Counted from the stretch's first letter, positions 37,736-50,320 are shown. The stretch is DNA of 64,000 nt from Polytrichum commune (GCA_950295325.1 OX485804.1:30010001-30074000); one strand, 5' to 3'. Notes: generated from the letters alone by a model not told the origin. Translations and numbers: made by a program.

Positions 37736-38556
37736 GTACTCTCTAACAACCAATTATTCTCCACGTAAGTTGGATCTTGATTTTTTTAACAAAAACATTC
37801 ATGGGACTTGGGTTGAGAGTTCCAACAATACGGTTCAATAAGGACATACAAACCCTGGGCCTACAGTGAAACATTCTGCAACAGTAGCTGGATCTATAGC
37901 CCTTCCTTGGACCCCAAACCCTCGATGCATGTTGTCTGTATGCCTCCGATGCTTGGGGAGAATTGATGAAATGTGTTGCAGCCGCTTCACTTTCTTTCGA
38001 ACTCACTTTCGAGATTAGCATGACGAAATAAAGTGAGCAAATCTACAGCTATGTATACATGACACTACTCAAATCCTACACAAACTGCTCCCAGTGCAGT
38101 ATCTTGTCCATCGCCATCATCCAATCCTGAGAGAAGTCTTAGTGCTCCCTAACAGCCTATTGTTCTCAATGTAAGTTAGGGCCTGTCCACACGGGTCCCA
38201 AGTCCCAACATGGAGGCAGAGTCCCAACTTGTGAGCCTTGAGTAACCACTAAAATATGATTAATTATCATTGAAGTCGGATCGGGGGACTTGGGTTGAGA
38301 GTTGGGTCTAGCTTTTTGCTCGACCCAACTCGCAACGCAAGTCCCGCGCCTCACCTCCAAAAGTTGTTGTCATTTAGGCATTCATATCATAGTTGGGACT
38401 TACGACTTGGGACCACATGTGAAGTGGTAAGTCCCAACTTCCATGCTCTTAACAGTTGAGATTGCACGGATTGACCTCAAGTGATTTGGGACTTGTGATC
38501 CCACGTGAACCGGCCGTAAGTACTCACTAACAACCTATTGTTCTCCATGTAAGTTA
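37736..38556. repeat. Three direct repeats enclosing a foldback element
   Basis: A 37-bp block like CTAACAACCTATTGTTCTCC followed by GTAAGTT occurs at 37736, 38141 and 38519, spaced about 400 and 380 bp. Between the last two, 38179-38516 has inverted ends (GGCC-GT-CAC-GGG and then AAGTCCCAA). GGGACTTGGGTTGAGAGTT also recurs at 37802 and 38285. This is probably a partly duplicated MITE-bearing segment. Confidence 0.6.
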
Positions 38557-39744
38557 CTCTCTCCTTCCATACCTTTTACATGTGGCCATCGCAAAAGCAT
38601 CATCCAGTTAAACAATGAGTGAAGCACCTTGTATAGTTGTTTTTGTTTTTGTTTGCTTGCTTGCTTTAATCAACTCATGGCAGCATTTTCCATTGAAGAA
38701 TCAAAAAGAACAAACTCACAAGGTGGCAAATCACTAAATGAGGTCATGCCGTTTGAGTAAATGACGGGAGTAATAACGTAACCTGGTAGAGGGTGCTATT
38801 ATCTATACTTAACCAACGCCCCACCCGAAAGCAACACCTATGCACACCTCCTGATCACACCTCCTGATCCCATACCCGGAATACACCTTAACCCTCATTA
38901 TCCCCAAGGTTTTGTGTGTGTTTCAAGATTGGGTATTAAAGTGAGATTTGCAAGCTTGCTTTATGAAACACCGATGAAGCACAATTGTTGACACAAAGTC
39001 AAAGACCACAATGTACAATCGGACCCTCTCTATAAGGTCATAAGCTTCATGTAAGCATTATTAAAGCAAAAAAAAGGAATTAATTACTGTATAAATTGAA
39101 GATGACATTGGTTTGCATGGATATTCTATACATGTGCTCATCTTATGACACTTATGACATAGTTTAAAACGCATTTTAGAAAATGATTGTGTGTGTATAA
39201 TGTGAACAACATTTGTTAATGAAATTGACAACTTGTCATTGGGCTCATCAAAAATAATGTTTTGTTTCTAACTTAATTATTGTGCACACGTAATCATCTT
39301 GATAATACACATACAATTTTTGAAATTTAACGATGTCATCGTCATTTCTTATGAACTGTTTAAGTTTAGTTCAATGAAATTTACTATTTTGATAATTTGA
39401 ACTTTGTATCATATTGAATAGAGAAAAATATTCCCAAGAACTCTTCTTTGGAGATTAACACAATTTGAAGACTAAAAGTCAATACTTTTCATGCATATAC
39501 GATTCTGTTGGAAAACACGTTCACCAATTGGGAGGTTGGCTATGAGCTCACTAAAGAACCAAAGCTAGACTTATGGTAATCCCAAACCCGCTTTCCAAAC
39601 CTTGCACAATTCTTAAAAGTGTATTTTCTTTTCAAAAAAGGGCCTCCAAGGGTGTGCCACCATTTGTAATATCCTCAAGATCGAGACCACAATTTCGTCT
39701 CAAATAACATTAGGGTTAAACCATCCCAATGCCTCTGGGCCTAA
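38557..39744. other. Intergenic, no gene recognised
   Basis: AT-rich DNA without a credible reading frame. Confidence 0.3.
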
Positions 39745-40331
39745 GGGGATGTTTACATTATGGACCATGAAGTTGCCCATTGCTTCTCTAAACTATGTGA
39801 TTGGCCATTGAGCTCGTCCCAGGACAACTTCGGTTCACATCAATTTAATAATGTAAGATTGACCATGGAACTTGAGGTCCGCAAAGGCCTATTTTAAGGC
39901 CGACATTACCCATTGTCATGGTCCAATAAATTTTGTGGTGGGAGAGACAAAAGAGGTTCTCTTGTTGCAAATGTTAGGGGACTATTTAAAAGAAACGCCG
40001 TTTTCATATATTTATAATCATTTTTATTTATTTTGGCCAAACCTCTATATAGTTACCCGGAGAGAATAGAAGAACAATGGGAGAAGGTTAAACATGAAGA
40101 AAATTCCCAAAATTGTCCTCTTTGGACATATATAAAAAAAATCAACACATCCACATTTGGTGCATATTCACTTCTCTTGTTCCACATTCGGTTTACACCT
40201 AGTCAAGGGCCCAAAGGCTTTAAAAATACATTTTTTATAAATCAGACCATGATGTGTGACCATGACGTGTGACCATGGAAATATGCCCACTGACATGCCG
40301 CAACTTCATGGTCCATGATGTAAGCAACCCC
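39745..40331 (+). mobile_element. Harbinger/Tourist-like MITE
   Basis: The ends are inverted over about 33 bp: GGGGATGTTTACATTATGGA with CCATGAAGTTGC, and their complement. The element is flanked by TAA on both sides (39742-39744 and 40332-40334). A 3-bp TAA duplication and G-rich ends followed by TGTTT are features of PIF/Harbinger (Tourist) MITEs. The 587-bp interior is non-coding and related to the halves found at 50.3 and 53.7-54.05 kb. Confidence 0.82.
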
Positions 40332-40334
40332 TAA

Positions 40335-41204
40335 CTTAGACATGCATGCCCATTATCGGTGACCAATTTTGATGAATACATGTCGGAGCCCTTCAGGCAA
40401 TATGCCTCGCATGAATTCTTATAACCCCTAACTTGAGTTTTGGTTCATTTTTACCCCTCTTTGAGTTGGGTCCCCACCATCGCCACCATTGTAAATGGAG
40501 TCTAGTAAAACTATGATCCCCATATAGTAGTAAAATCATGATCCCCATAAATGGGTCCATCTACACTAATATGGGGTCTTTGACATAAATTATAGGGTTA
40601 AGTAATCTAAACAAAAAAACTACATGCTATAGTATTGTTCACTATGTTTTTGCCTTGGGTAATGGTGATGGGGCCCAACTCAAAGAGATGGCATCTAGCT
40701 ATGGCCCTATTTGGCAACCCACTTCAGCTCATCAAGGTTGGCCCCAAACATTGGCATGTGACAATAAGTAATTATAGACTTAATTGTATTTTATTCATAC
40801 ATTTGGCAAGTTTGGATACGTAGAGTATTCATATTGATATGCCAGTCCTCTCATTGAATTAGCAATTTCAATTGGATTCAAAAGCCATCATAGCACTCAA
40901 AATATCTTAAAAGTATTTCTAATTCTTATGGAATTTTGAAGGCAAATATTTCCATGGCTGGTTGCGGTCACATAGGGACATCCATCCGTGTTACCCCTTG
41001 CCATTGCCACCTCCCCTAGGTTTCCCCCACCATACCCACTTGTTCACTTCTAGTCTCCCTATCTTTCCCAATTTGTTTCCTCATTGCTTTGTTGCATTTT
41101 GGTATTTGAGAAGAATATTTCTTTAGAAAGTTTTTTGTTTTTTAGGCAAAAACAATACATGACGGTGAGACGATGGCCACACCACCACCACGAATTCCGT
41201 TGCA
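40335..41204. other. Intergenic, no gene recognised
   Basis: AT-rich with a short GATCCCCATA(A/T)A duplication near 40515. No coding feature is seen. Confidence 0.3.
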
Positions 41205-41206
41205 TG

Positions 41207-41400
41207 TACATTATGTAACATTGGCATACACCTCATCACATTATTGAACCTACTCATACCAGTACATTAACAAAACATTGAAGGCCAAGTGTCATGTGGT
41301 GACAACTAGTGATGAAGTTGTCGATTATTATTGTAACCTAGCATACGCCCCAAAATAGGGTAAGTGGCATTATCATGCATGTGACACAAACGGTGTAGTA
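41207..41400 (+). repeat. Left copy of a ~190-bp inverted repeat flanking the transposase region
   Basis: This stretch matches the reverse complement of about 47835-48025. Shared blocks are TGTAACAT-GGCAT, CATTATTGAAC, GCCAAGTGTCAT, GTGAAGTTGTT-like, TGTAACCTAGCATA and AAAATAGGG(T/C)AAG, ending in GCATGTGACAC. The pair could be long terminal inverted repeats of one 6.8-kb transposon, or two independent MITEs. Confidence 0.7.
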
Positions 41401-44355
41401 GAGTAGACGATTCATCGTTATTCATTGAATATAGGAACACAAAGTAGCGTATCTATTTCTCCTTGCAGGCATTGTTTTTCTAGAACATTGTTGTTGCCAG
41501 GGTTTAATGTACTCAAGAACGGACCTTGTAGGCATAACGAGGCATGTTCCATGGTGTAAAAGAGAGGCGAGGCTCATCTGGTGTATACATAAATTGGTGC
41601 ACTTGTTTTGGTTTCAACTCTTTGACACAATGTTTTCATGGTTCCTCAATTTCTGTGTATTGCATCCTCATGAGGGCAGTCTCAATGTTGTGCGAATTTC
41701 ACATGGTGCTTCCAGAAGCTCAGTGAATTCCTAGACCTATGGGTGATGCGTACCATGTAACAGAGAAATGTTTTTTCTTCAAACCTACTATCGTCAGCCA
41801 TACTAAGTGGCCCTTCTTGCTAATTTGAACCTTCGTCCAAAAGACCCAAGGCTCGGCCCCAACACCATATTCCAGCTTATTTTCGTGTTAGGAGCATTTA
41901 TGCGTTTCCTGATGATGAAATTGAAGCACGTGTTAAAACCCTGCTGCGCTGCCCTTCAGCCTCAACAAGTAAGTTGAATATTTTACTTATGCGCCAAGGT
42001 TGAAACTACTTGCGCGGCCTGAGTTATTTAACCTTCACCTCAACTCCTTGTGGAGTATATCTCACATCCAACAATCTAACCAGGGAACGAGATACAGTAA
42101 CCTCCCACTTAAGTATGCACTTTGAACTAGAGTTGTTGGTGTGCACTTAGTTGGTGGGTGTGTACTTTACTCATATGGCTATCTAGATCCTCCAATTCGA
42201 TGAATTGCAACGGGAAACGGATTAAATCTAAGGCAATATGCTTGACCAAAGCCCAACGATGTGAAATCATTGTTGAATCTAAAAGTGCTACCGACTTCAA
42301 AGGCATTGAAGCATAATTTTCAATATTAACTTGAAGTTTACATAATACTACACAATAGATAAGTTACCAATACGATGATAAATATTTGACAAGTGTGAAA
42401 CACATATATGGCGAGCATGTCCATTGCTTGGCATCAAGCCTTCCATTGAGGTTGAGAATGGTGAAGTGAGATATATTATCTCCAAATATTGATGATACAA
42501 ATACTTGGACTTGGCAAGTTGCAATTAAATGAGAGTAAGATAATCAATCTCTAGGCATCTTCTCTAAGTACGAGTCCCCATAGCCGTCCATACCTTTCTT
42601 CTCCGCCATAGTCACCACCCTTTTTGCTTATTTGCTTGCTTGATTTATGTTGATATGAAAATATGGTTCATCGACCATAGACTTCTTTGGTACCCCTCAA
42701 CATGTATGCATGTATTAACTTGAAAAAGCTACCCAATTCATTGGGAAGATTTGTATTTTTTGGGTGACCATCAATTGTGTGAACTTGGAGGAGACACCAA
42801 AGGCTTTGAATGCACTGTCTTCTTTGGCATTTTTGGTCATAGGTTGATGTTGCAAGTTGAAGGACGTGCCTCGAAGATGTGTGAAGTTGTTCAATGTTGA
42901 GATAATCCCAGACGAGGTGCACAAAAGTTTATGAAAAGAGCATGATTTGATAAAATGCATGCATTTGCAAGGGCACGTGGGACAAATTAACTCAATCTTC
43001 ACAAGCACAACAAACAATGTCTTAAAAGGGGAAGGAAAATCAATGGAGATCATTGTATGTGAACTCGATGAGGTGGACAATAGTAGTGATTTGTTTTTCA
43101 TATTTTCAAGCTAACCGTATCGGCTACAATCATTGGAGTGATGAAGCCACATATGGATGACAATATACCTTTGCATCCAAAATTGTTCAATGAAATGCTA
43201 AGCTTGAGATTGGTCAAGTCGTTAAGCCAAAGACATTGTACATAAAGGGCAAAGAAAGGGAATCTATCATGGAGGTGGATTTGCATTGTTCTTTCCTTGA
43301 TGTGGGACGATTGCATAGGACTCGCATGCTAGCACACTAAATATATATGATACTTAGTGTGATATGGTATTTTAGGTCACTATGGTAACTTTTCACTCCA
43401 AAAATTTACTCATGTTGATGAATGGAATCGTATTGACCATTAATGCGCGTGACACTTTGAAACCTCTAGGTAGCCTCTAGGCATCTAGTTTAAGCCCTTC
43501 ACAAATAGTGCATGTGGCATTAAGTACCCTAAACGGTGTAATAATCTATTCTGTGTGGTGATGTACCAGTGGCTTGAAGTGTGGAAAAATGGAACATGCT
43601 ACGAAAGTCATGGGAGACTCATTCAGTCGGAGGGACCAATGCCCAATATTCCGTGTCCCACTTGGACTTGGCAAGTTGCAACCCAAGAGTAAACTAAACA
43701 ATCCCCGGGCCGCTCCTGTAATAAGTGCATACATTGGGTCAAAATCAGATCACAAAAACTTATTATTAGCTTACTTTATTCATCCACGGCAAAAAAGAAA
43801 CCAACAACAATATATGTAATATTGTTCCTGTGATATTGAATGTGGAATATCGACAAATTAGCGCAGGGCAACTTGATTGTTTATATTATGGTAGAATGTT
43901 CAATAATGGCTCAATGCCGATAGTGGAGCTCTAGAAGCAGCGTAGGGTGTTCAAAAACCACAGAGTAAATATGCATAAAGTGACGGCTTGCAACCGTGGA
44001 TGAAAATCGCGTGATTTTTGAATGAAAGTGTACAGCTTTTGGATGACAAGAAGCAATTTTAGGAAACTAGTGAGCAAGTTTTAGGATGGTGGGTGGGTTA
44101 ATTATGATAAAAATGTGTTTGCTTTATTACTTGGTGCTGAAGAGATTATTCCCTAGATTTAGTTGGTTAATAGTGGCGGCATGCTCATAAACCAATGCGC
44201 GGCAAGCACATTAATTTGAAATCTGGTGCACGATTTGCAATCTGATTGCATCCTACTTCGATTTCTCATTGTTCTCAAATTGTTGTAAGGTGTTTTGTTT
44301 TATGGAGTTAGAGTGCTTCAGTTGGAGCTTGAGATTGTAAACACACCTCTCACGC
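41401..44355. other. Non-coding or decayed interior of the inverted-repeat-bounded region
   Basis: AT-rich with scattered short frames. A CTTGGACTTGGCAAGTTGCA block is duplicated near 42506 and 43663. A partial relative of the 190-bp repeat end (GCATGTGGCATTAAGTACC, then AAACGGTGTA) occurs near 43512, and a CACTAAATAT-type palindrome lies near 43334. This suggests several nested, decayed insertions. Confidence 0.4.
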
Positions 44356-44715
44356 ATGGTTACACAAATGGAGGAAGATGTCGATGTTGATTTTGATGAG
44401 ATGATGTTACAAAGGGCAAGGCAAAGTAGACATAGAAGGAGAGGTCGAATTCCTTCACTACGACTGCATACTAGAGAGGAAGATGTGGCTACACAAGAGA
44501 ATACACCTACAAGCGAGGAGATTGAATCTTTAGAGTATCCATCCATGTGTGGACAACGGCGAATTGAACGTACTCCCCTATTTGAGAGCGATGAAGGTGA
44601 CTATCTTGAAGGTGGACATACATGACAAGTAGGTGTGGATGGACCTCATGACCAACCTGGTGGACTTCAATCAGCTACTACACAGTCTGATCCTACACCA
44701 TCATCACATGAGTAG
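44356..44715 (+). pseudogene. Acidic/basic ORF preceding the transposase, one in-frame TGA
   Basis: A frame starting MVTQMEEDVDVDFDEMM runs 89 codons to TGA at 44623, then continues open (QVGVDGPHDQPGG) to TAG at 44713. It has strongly protein-like, charged composition and no family I recognise. A GTAAAC donor-like site follows at 44716, and an acceptor-like ATGCAG lies just before the transposase start, so it may be a 5' exon of the same transcript or a second transposon protein. Confidence 0.4.
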
Positions 44716-45041
44716 GTAAACTCTTTTTTACCTCCTGTGTGTACTTAGTGAAGATACGTCGTGAGAGAATCTTTGGATACTCAAGTTTTTATTTGGGTCA
44801 ATATCATTCTTTGCATGCCATAGACACAAATCATAGCAAAATCAAAAATGGAATTACATACTCATGCCGCACTTGTTTCAAAATATGAGACATCCTCATC
44901 ATAGGAACCCAAATGGAGTTAAAAAAAAATGATTGTTGAAAACTTAATAATGAATCCAGTCATGAAACTACAGTCATTGAACCCACATCGGTGAAACCTT
45001 CGAGCTGAGAAGTGAGCATATTGGCATGTAATTTATGCAGA

Positions 45042-47264
45042 ATGGGAGGCAGAGACCCAAGGCAACCTCCGCAGCAAACTAGCGGCAGACTACCTACAGC
45101 AGCAAGCAACCGGAGGGTACAGCGCAAGAAAAATAGTAATTGGACAAATGCACAACTAGAGCAAGCATTATCGGCAATTACAGACGATGGGCTGAAAATA
45201 CGGAAGGCATCATGGGTTTACAACATACCAGCCACATCGCTCCGCAACCACTTGTGGGGGACGACAAGTGGGCGACACAGAGGTATATGCCCAACCTTGA
45301 AACATGATGAAGAACTCAAATTAGTGGACTTCATATTCAAAATGCAAGAAATTGGGTATCCATTAACACCCACAGATTTGAGAGTTAAAGTCGCTCAAGC
45401 TACTCAAGCCCGACAAACCCCGTGGAGCGCAACTGGCCTCCCTGGCAGCGGATGGTTGCGTAGCTTTCGAAGGAGGCATCCTGAAATTTCCCTAAGGAGG
45501 CATCATGATTAAGAACTAGCGGTTGCCCGTGCTCGTAATATGTGTCTTGCAACTGTAGCAAGTTTTTATGCCAATTTGGAATACCTCTACTCAACTTACA
45601 ATTATCCAGAGTCCCATATCTGGAACTGCGACGAATCTGGTGTCCAAGCGGCGAAGAACGGCGGAGCAACAGTTTTGGCGAAGAAGGGTAGCAAGGTGGT
45701 GAATTCCATTACGCCGGATCACAGGGAGCACATTTTAGTGTTGTCATGCATCAACGCAGCATGTGGGAAAATTCCCAATTTTTACATTGTAAAAGGCAAG
45801 TACTTTACATCCAACCACATAAGAGGTTGCGAACCTGGGGCAGTCATGGGTGTCCAACACAACGCCTGGATGACGAAATTCCTCTTCGAGAGCTGGATCG
45901 CGCACTTCCTCAGGAACTTGAATAAAGGTCCTGGGGTTTCCCAACAGAACATGCACCTGCTCATAGTTGATGGACACACATCCCATGTTACAATTGAAGT
46001 GACAAAAACTTGCATGAACAACGGGATTGACATTGTGACTCTACCGTCACATACATCCCATGCATTGCAACCTCTAGACAGAACCTGCTTTGCACCTTTT
46101 AAAGCAGCTTTCCGAAGGATCCGAGACGACTGGATCAGACATCATAAAAACAAAAAGGTAGAGAAATCCATGCTCTGCGAGTGGACCTCTAAAGCTCTTG
46201 GCCAAGCTCTAACACCCTCCAACATCAAGGCAGGGTTTAGGCGGACAGGAATTTGGCCTCTAGACACGACAACTACCGCTGCAGATATGGGACCAGCGCA
46301 AGGGTTTCAGTCTGTGAACAACGTCGCGGGCTGCAGAGATGATGAAGATGGTGAAGATGGTGAAGGCACAACGGCAGCAAGTTTCAGATCGCCCTCTGTA
46401 GACCACACACAACTATTGTCGCCAAAGGGAGGTGTACATGAGCAAGACCCGGAACCATTTTACTACGTTAATGTTCCTGATGCAGACGAAAGCACTCACG
46501 AAGTACAAGACATGCCTGTAAACATTGATCCAGGTTTTCAGTCTTCCCTACAAGAGCAACAACAAGAACAAAATTTCAACTCATTCCTTGGCCTCCCGGA
46601 GGTCATTCCAGCTCGTAAAAGGAAGCCTCAACAACCATTACTGGATTTCACAAAATCCAAAATCTTGACATCAGAGGAGTACATTAATGCATGTGAACAA
46701 CTTCTAGCAAAACGACAAGAGAATGAGCCAGCTGCAAAACGCACAGGTGCAGAGAGAGCTGCAAACAAAGAATCACAACGGAGAGAAAAATAAGAGCGAG
46801 TTGCAGGTATTAACGAGAGGAAGGCTCAACAACAAGCCAAACGTCTCGAGAAAGAGCGCCTACAGGCGGAGAAGAGGGCAGGAGGGGGTCGACGAGGAAG
46901 GCGGCAGCCTCCGGCCAGCAGGAGCGACTTGGATTCGCCAGAAGGCGGAGCGACCATTCCTGAAATTCACCATGGAGAGGGCATGGCGATCCACGGCATC
47001 GCATCGAGGGAGCAGGGCGATTCACAGCCAGCATTCACGACTCCGCCCTCGGCAGAGCAGGGCCCCCGACATAGCTTCAACCCGTTCTTCAACCCGCAGC
47101 TGCAGCTGCAGCTGCCATCTTCATCGACCGCATTCCAACGACCCAATACCAGTTTGTGGCCGTCTCCACCGCCAATGTTTTACAATCCGATGCTGATGAC
47201 TTCTTTCTTTCCTCCTACAACGGCAAGTTTCAATGCATCTAAATGCAACGGTAATGCGGGGTAG
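45042..47264 (+). pseudogene. pogo/Jerky-type (DDE_1) transposase with two in-frame stops
   Basis: One frame is open from Met at 45042 to 47264 except for TAA at 45510-45512 and TAA at 46791-46793. The N-terminal part (NWTNAQLEQALSAITDD, then RKASWVYNIPATSLRNHLWG) is a psq-type helix-turn-helix, followed by a second DNA-binding helical region. The catalytic domain shows IWNCDESGV, LLIVDGHTSH and HTSHALQPLD, so all three catalytic Asp are kept. A charged Gln/Arg-rich tail and a proline-rich end follow the second stop. The first stop sits in a normally continuous stretch and is one C-to-T change from a Gln codon. Start choice: Met directly after an acceptor-like TTATGCAG; an in-frame Met at 45012 also exists. 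The family cuts and pastes DNA at terminal inverted repeats; this copy is probably inactive. Confidence 0.88.
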
Positions 47265-47834
47265 AACCAACACCGAGGGCGCGCCAGTGGTGGTTGGCAG
47301 GAGGTTCATTCAAGAATTTTTGTTGCATGATGATAGTCACCACATCGTGCTGGTCAATACGGTACCCTAAACCACATGGGAACAAAGCGGAGTTGTAATA
47401 GGACAGAGCTGTTATCTACGTGGGAACTACATGCTTACCCTAAAGTCTCCTTATTAGCACAACAATAACTCGTTTGTCCTTTTCCAGGGAGTCATTTGCT
47501 CCATTTTGGAGCTGCTTTTGTCATTTACTACGATTATCGGTTGTCCCTTACGCATGGGCCCTAGGCGCCAGATTGGGGTGTCTAGTAGCTCTCTTTCTTT
47601 TAAGTGTAGATAATTCTTCGTTTGCTATAAAATTATAATTTTTGAACCACTTGGCTCCTTCATGCCTTGCTCATCAACGAAAATTGCTCACACCCCTAAA
47701 ATTGCTTTAGATTCTCCATGCTGAATTTTGCACCATTATTGAACGTTCTACCATAGTATTGAACCCACGCAAACTCTTGCATTGAGAATTAATGTTGATG
47801 AAGTCATCCTTCAACCCACATCAAAGCTCTAGAT

Positions 47835-48025
47835 TACTTAACGGTATTTAGTGTCACATGCGTAATAGTGTCGCTTGCCCTATTTTGAGGCATATGCTAG
47901 GTTACACCCATGATTAACAACTTCACCATATGTGTCATCTTATGACACTTGGCATTCAAGCGTGCATACTAATATCTTGGCATGAGGATGTTCAATAATG
48001 TTGTGAGGTGGATGCCTATGTTACA
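47835..48025 (-). repeat. Right copy of the ~190-bp inverted repeat
   Basis: Inverted partner of 41207-41400. Just outside it, at 48060-48175, a further degenerate pair of about 60 bp (TGACACTTGTCATAAGTATGC and a variant) repeats in tandem. Confidence 0.7.
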
Positions 48026-48175
48026 CGATGGTCTACAAGTTGACTAAAGTATACACAAATGACACTTGTCATAAGTATGCTTGAGAATATCTTCCTTTTG
48101 TATACTAAAATATAAAGACATGACGCTTGCCATGAGTACGCTCAAATGTATTTTCTCCTTGCATATTAAAATAGA

Positions 48176-49007
48176 TACTGTACATTACAATTTCAACTGT
48201 GATTACTATTCTCAATTTGGAAAAGATGTTTACCACATTTTTTTTCTTCTATATATATTTTTAGTTCAAGTTCAATTGTTTTAGTGTTAATTATTTTATT
48301 TAGACTTTTTACTATGAGGATAAGAGCATTTTTTTTCTTGTTTTTTCATTCTTGGTGAGTATATCTCTTAATGTGAATTTAGCATAAAAACTTTCATTGT
48401 AAAGTGATAAATTATAAATGTTTGTTTTTTTGCTTGTTTTGGTGATGTTGCTTCTATCCATGCAAAATCCATTTCTTTCTTCTTTTGGACATTAGAGATC
48501 TCATAGTCATATGCATGGTTGAAATCTTCGTTTACTACCTCTTCAAAAATGTTGTACCATTCTTTGCCAATTAGTGTGTCGTTTGAAATTTTGACTGAAA
48601 GTAGGTTGTTGAATGCTAATACATCATAGGATTTGCAAGTTTTCTCCTCTCTAAGGTTTTTTACATCAACTAGTAGATTTTTAAGGTGAATTTTAATCGT
48701 ATCACTTCATGAGGTAGGTTTATGAAACCACATGATCGCGATAGGTTGAACAATCAACTCACCAAGTTCTATTTTCATTGTGGACATTCTCTTTTTAACC
48801 TTGTACATGACTATATCTCGTTCCCATTTTTGTTTACAAAGTTCAAAGTGAACTAATATTTGGTAGTAAAGAAGAATCCATTCTCATCAACTTCCACATC
48901 GAAGGGAAGTTGGGTGAGATTGTAGTGTAATCGTCTATTATATCTTTTCTTTTGGAGGGTCACTCTATCTGAGGGACATGTGAAAAAGAAAGTTTGGCAT
49001 TTTGCAT
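48176..49007. other. Intergenic, no gene recognised
   Basis: AT-rich, T-rich sequence between the transposon region and the protease fragment. It presumably carries the 3' flank of the latter. Confidence 0.3.
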
Positions 49008-49800
49008 TTAGTTTGCTTCATCAATATCTATCATCTTCTTCATTAACTCTCTTGTTGTTTCCACACTTTCCTTTGGCAATTCTTTTGGTTTGTTGAAAAG
49101 GTTTAAGGCTTGGAATCCTAGTCAAAAGTTGGTTTTGGATGCACATATGAGTGGAAATATAATAGATGGGTCTCCATACTTACAAAGTTTGGTTCCAAAT
49201 TACGAATTCTTTTCAAGCTGAACCTAGTAGGTGCTACTTTTAGGAAAAGCTCCACATAGTGCAACAGAAAGATGCCACAATCATAGTCGTTGCCTTGCTG
49301 AGGGACCTTCGCACTAATAAACTGTGTTTCATCAAAATATCCTCCAGGATCTGCATCTGGATTTTGCTCTTTCCATTCCTCCGAAAGATAGCTGCAAAAT
49401 TCAGATTAGACAAGCAACCTGAGAAATAGTTGTGGTTTTGAGGAAGGAAATCAAGCAAACAAAATAGAAATCAATGGACATGAGGATGTATGCATACTAT
49501 TTGATGCAGTCTTCCAAGCCAATATGGTAAGTTCCTTCATACGGGTCTAAATGCGAAATGCAAGGATCCCCGACAGGGACACCAGATGGAGTTGCATCCA
49601 AAACAACTTGGCTCAGCGATTCTTTACCCTCAGAAAGCAATCATACTGGCACACAAGGGGAAGGTATAACACATGTATTGATACCTTGGTGAAAAGAACT
49701 GTTCAACCTCGAATTTATTGCAAAATGATTGGACCGATCCTTACCATCAGCGTCGCACATGTGTCCCGGGTGACAAATGATGATGAGACTCCAGTGTGAC
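49008..49800 (-). pseudogene. 5'-truncated Ulp1-type SUMO protease (C48 family)
   Basis: Four minus-strand exons, 49800-49745, 49606-49498, 49391-49204 and 49117-49008, join in consistent phase. They encode SHWSLIIICHPGHMCDAD (catalytic His), PCISHLDPYEGTYHIGLEDC (catalytic Asp), then YLSEEWKEQN and VPQQGNDYDCGIFLLHYVEL (oxyanion Gln and catalytic Cys), ending near KELPKESVETTRELMKKM. This is the C-terminal half of the Ulp1/ESD4-like fold that removes SUMO from proteins. The N-terminal half of the catalytic domain, normally just upstream, is not visible in the window. The first exon needs two bases from a missing upstream exon. One acceptor (CCAAG) is not ideal. It may be a gene fragment, or a gene whose 5' exons were displaced beyond the window or decayed. 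Confidence 0.85.
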
Positions 49801-49887
49801 CTGCAAGAAATCTTGTTTCAATACAAACTTTTGTAAATTCAAGGATGTTGTCATTTTCAAGTGGAAGGCGAGATCAAGTTGTGTCTC

Positions 49888-49950
49888 TCATTTAAGGGTT
49901 TAGGGTTTAAAAAAAACGATGGAATAACACTCGCATGTATTTATAGAGGC
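49888..49950 (-). promoter_or_regulatory. Promoter-like TATA box and telo-box
   Basis: On the minus strand CTATAAATA lies near 49948, followed about 45 bp downstream by AAACCCTAAACCC, a telo-box-like motif found in plant promoters. They lie just upstream of the truncated protease exons, but no in-phase coding start follows. Confidence 0.35.
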
Positions 49951-50320
49951 CCTTGACAACAGTCAAAACAACAAAATCATGTCATTCCACAATCATTTGG
50001 GTGACATAAAACCTCCCATTTCCTACTAGTGTGGTCAAGGGAAGGTTGAGAAATTATGTGGGAGCCCACATGCCATATGAGAAGAATCCAAACGGTCGAG
50101 GAATCGCTTGTAGAAATAAGTTATTTTTATGACAACCACACATGACACAAACTACATTTGAGTTAAAACTCTTGACAACGTTGGCTTTGGATGCTTTGGT
50201 TGACAAAAAATTTGATTGTGTTGAAAATTCACCATCATTTGTGCTTTGGTAACTAAGTAATGTGGCACGGAACGTGGTGGCGAGGCTTGGCGATTGGTAA
50301 TGAATTGTTAGTGAAGTTCA
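49951..50320. other. Intergenic, no feature recognised
   Basis: AT-rich, between the protease fragment and a MITE half. No coding feature is seen. Confidence 0.3.

Noticed and set aside
37743-38021. 92-codon minus-strand frame as a gene
   Set aside because: It lies in a repeat-rich segment, has no recognisable motif, and shares sequence with the neighbouring direct repeats.
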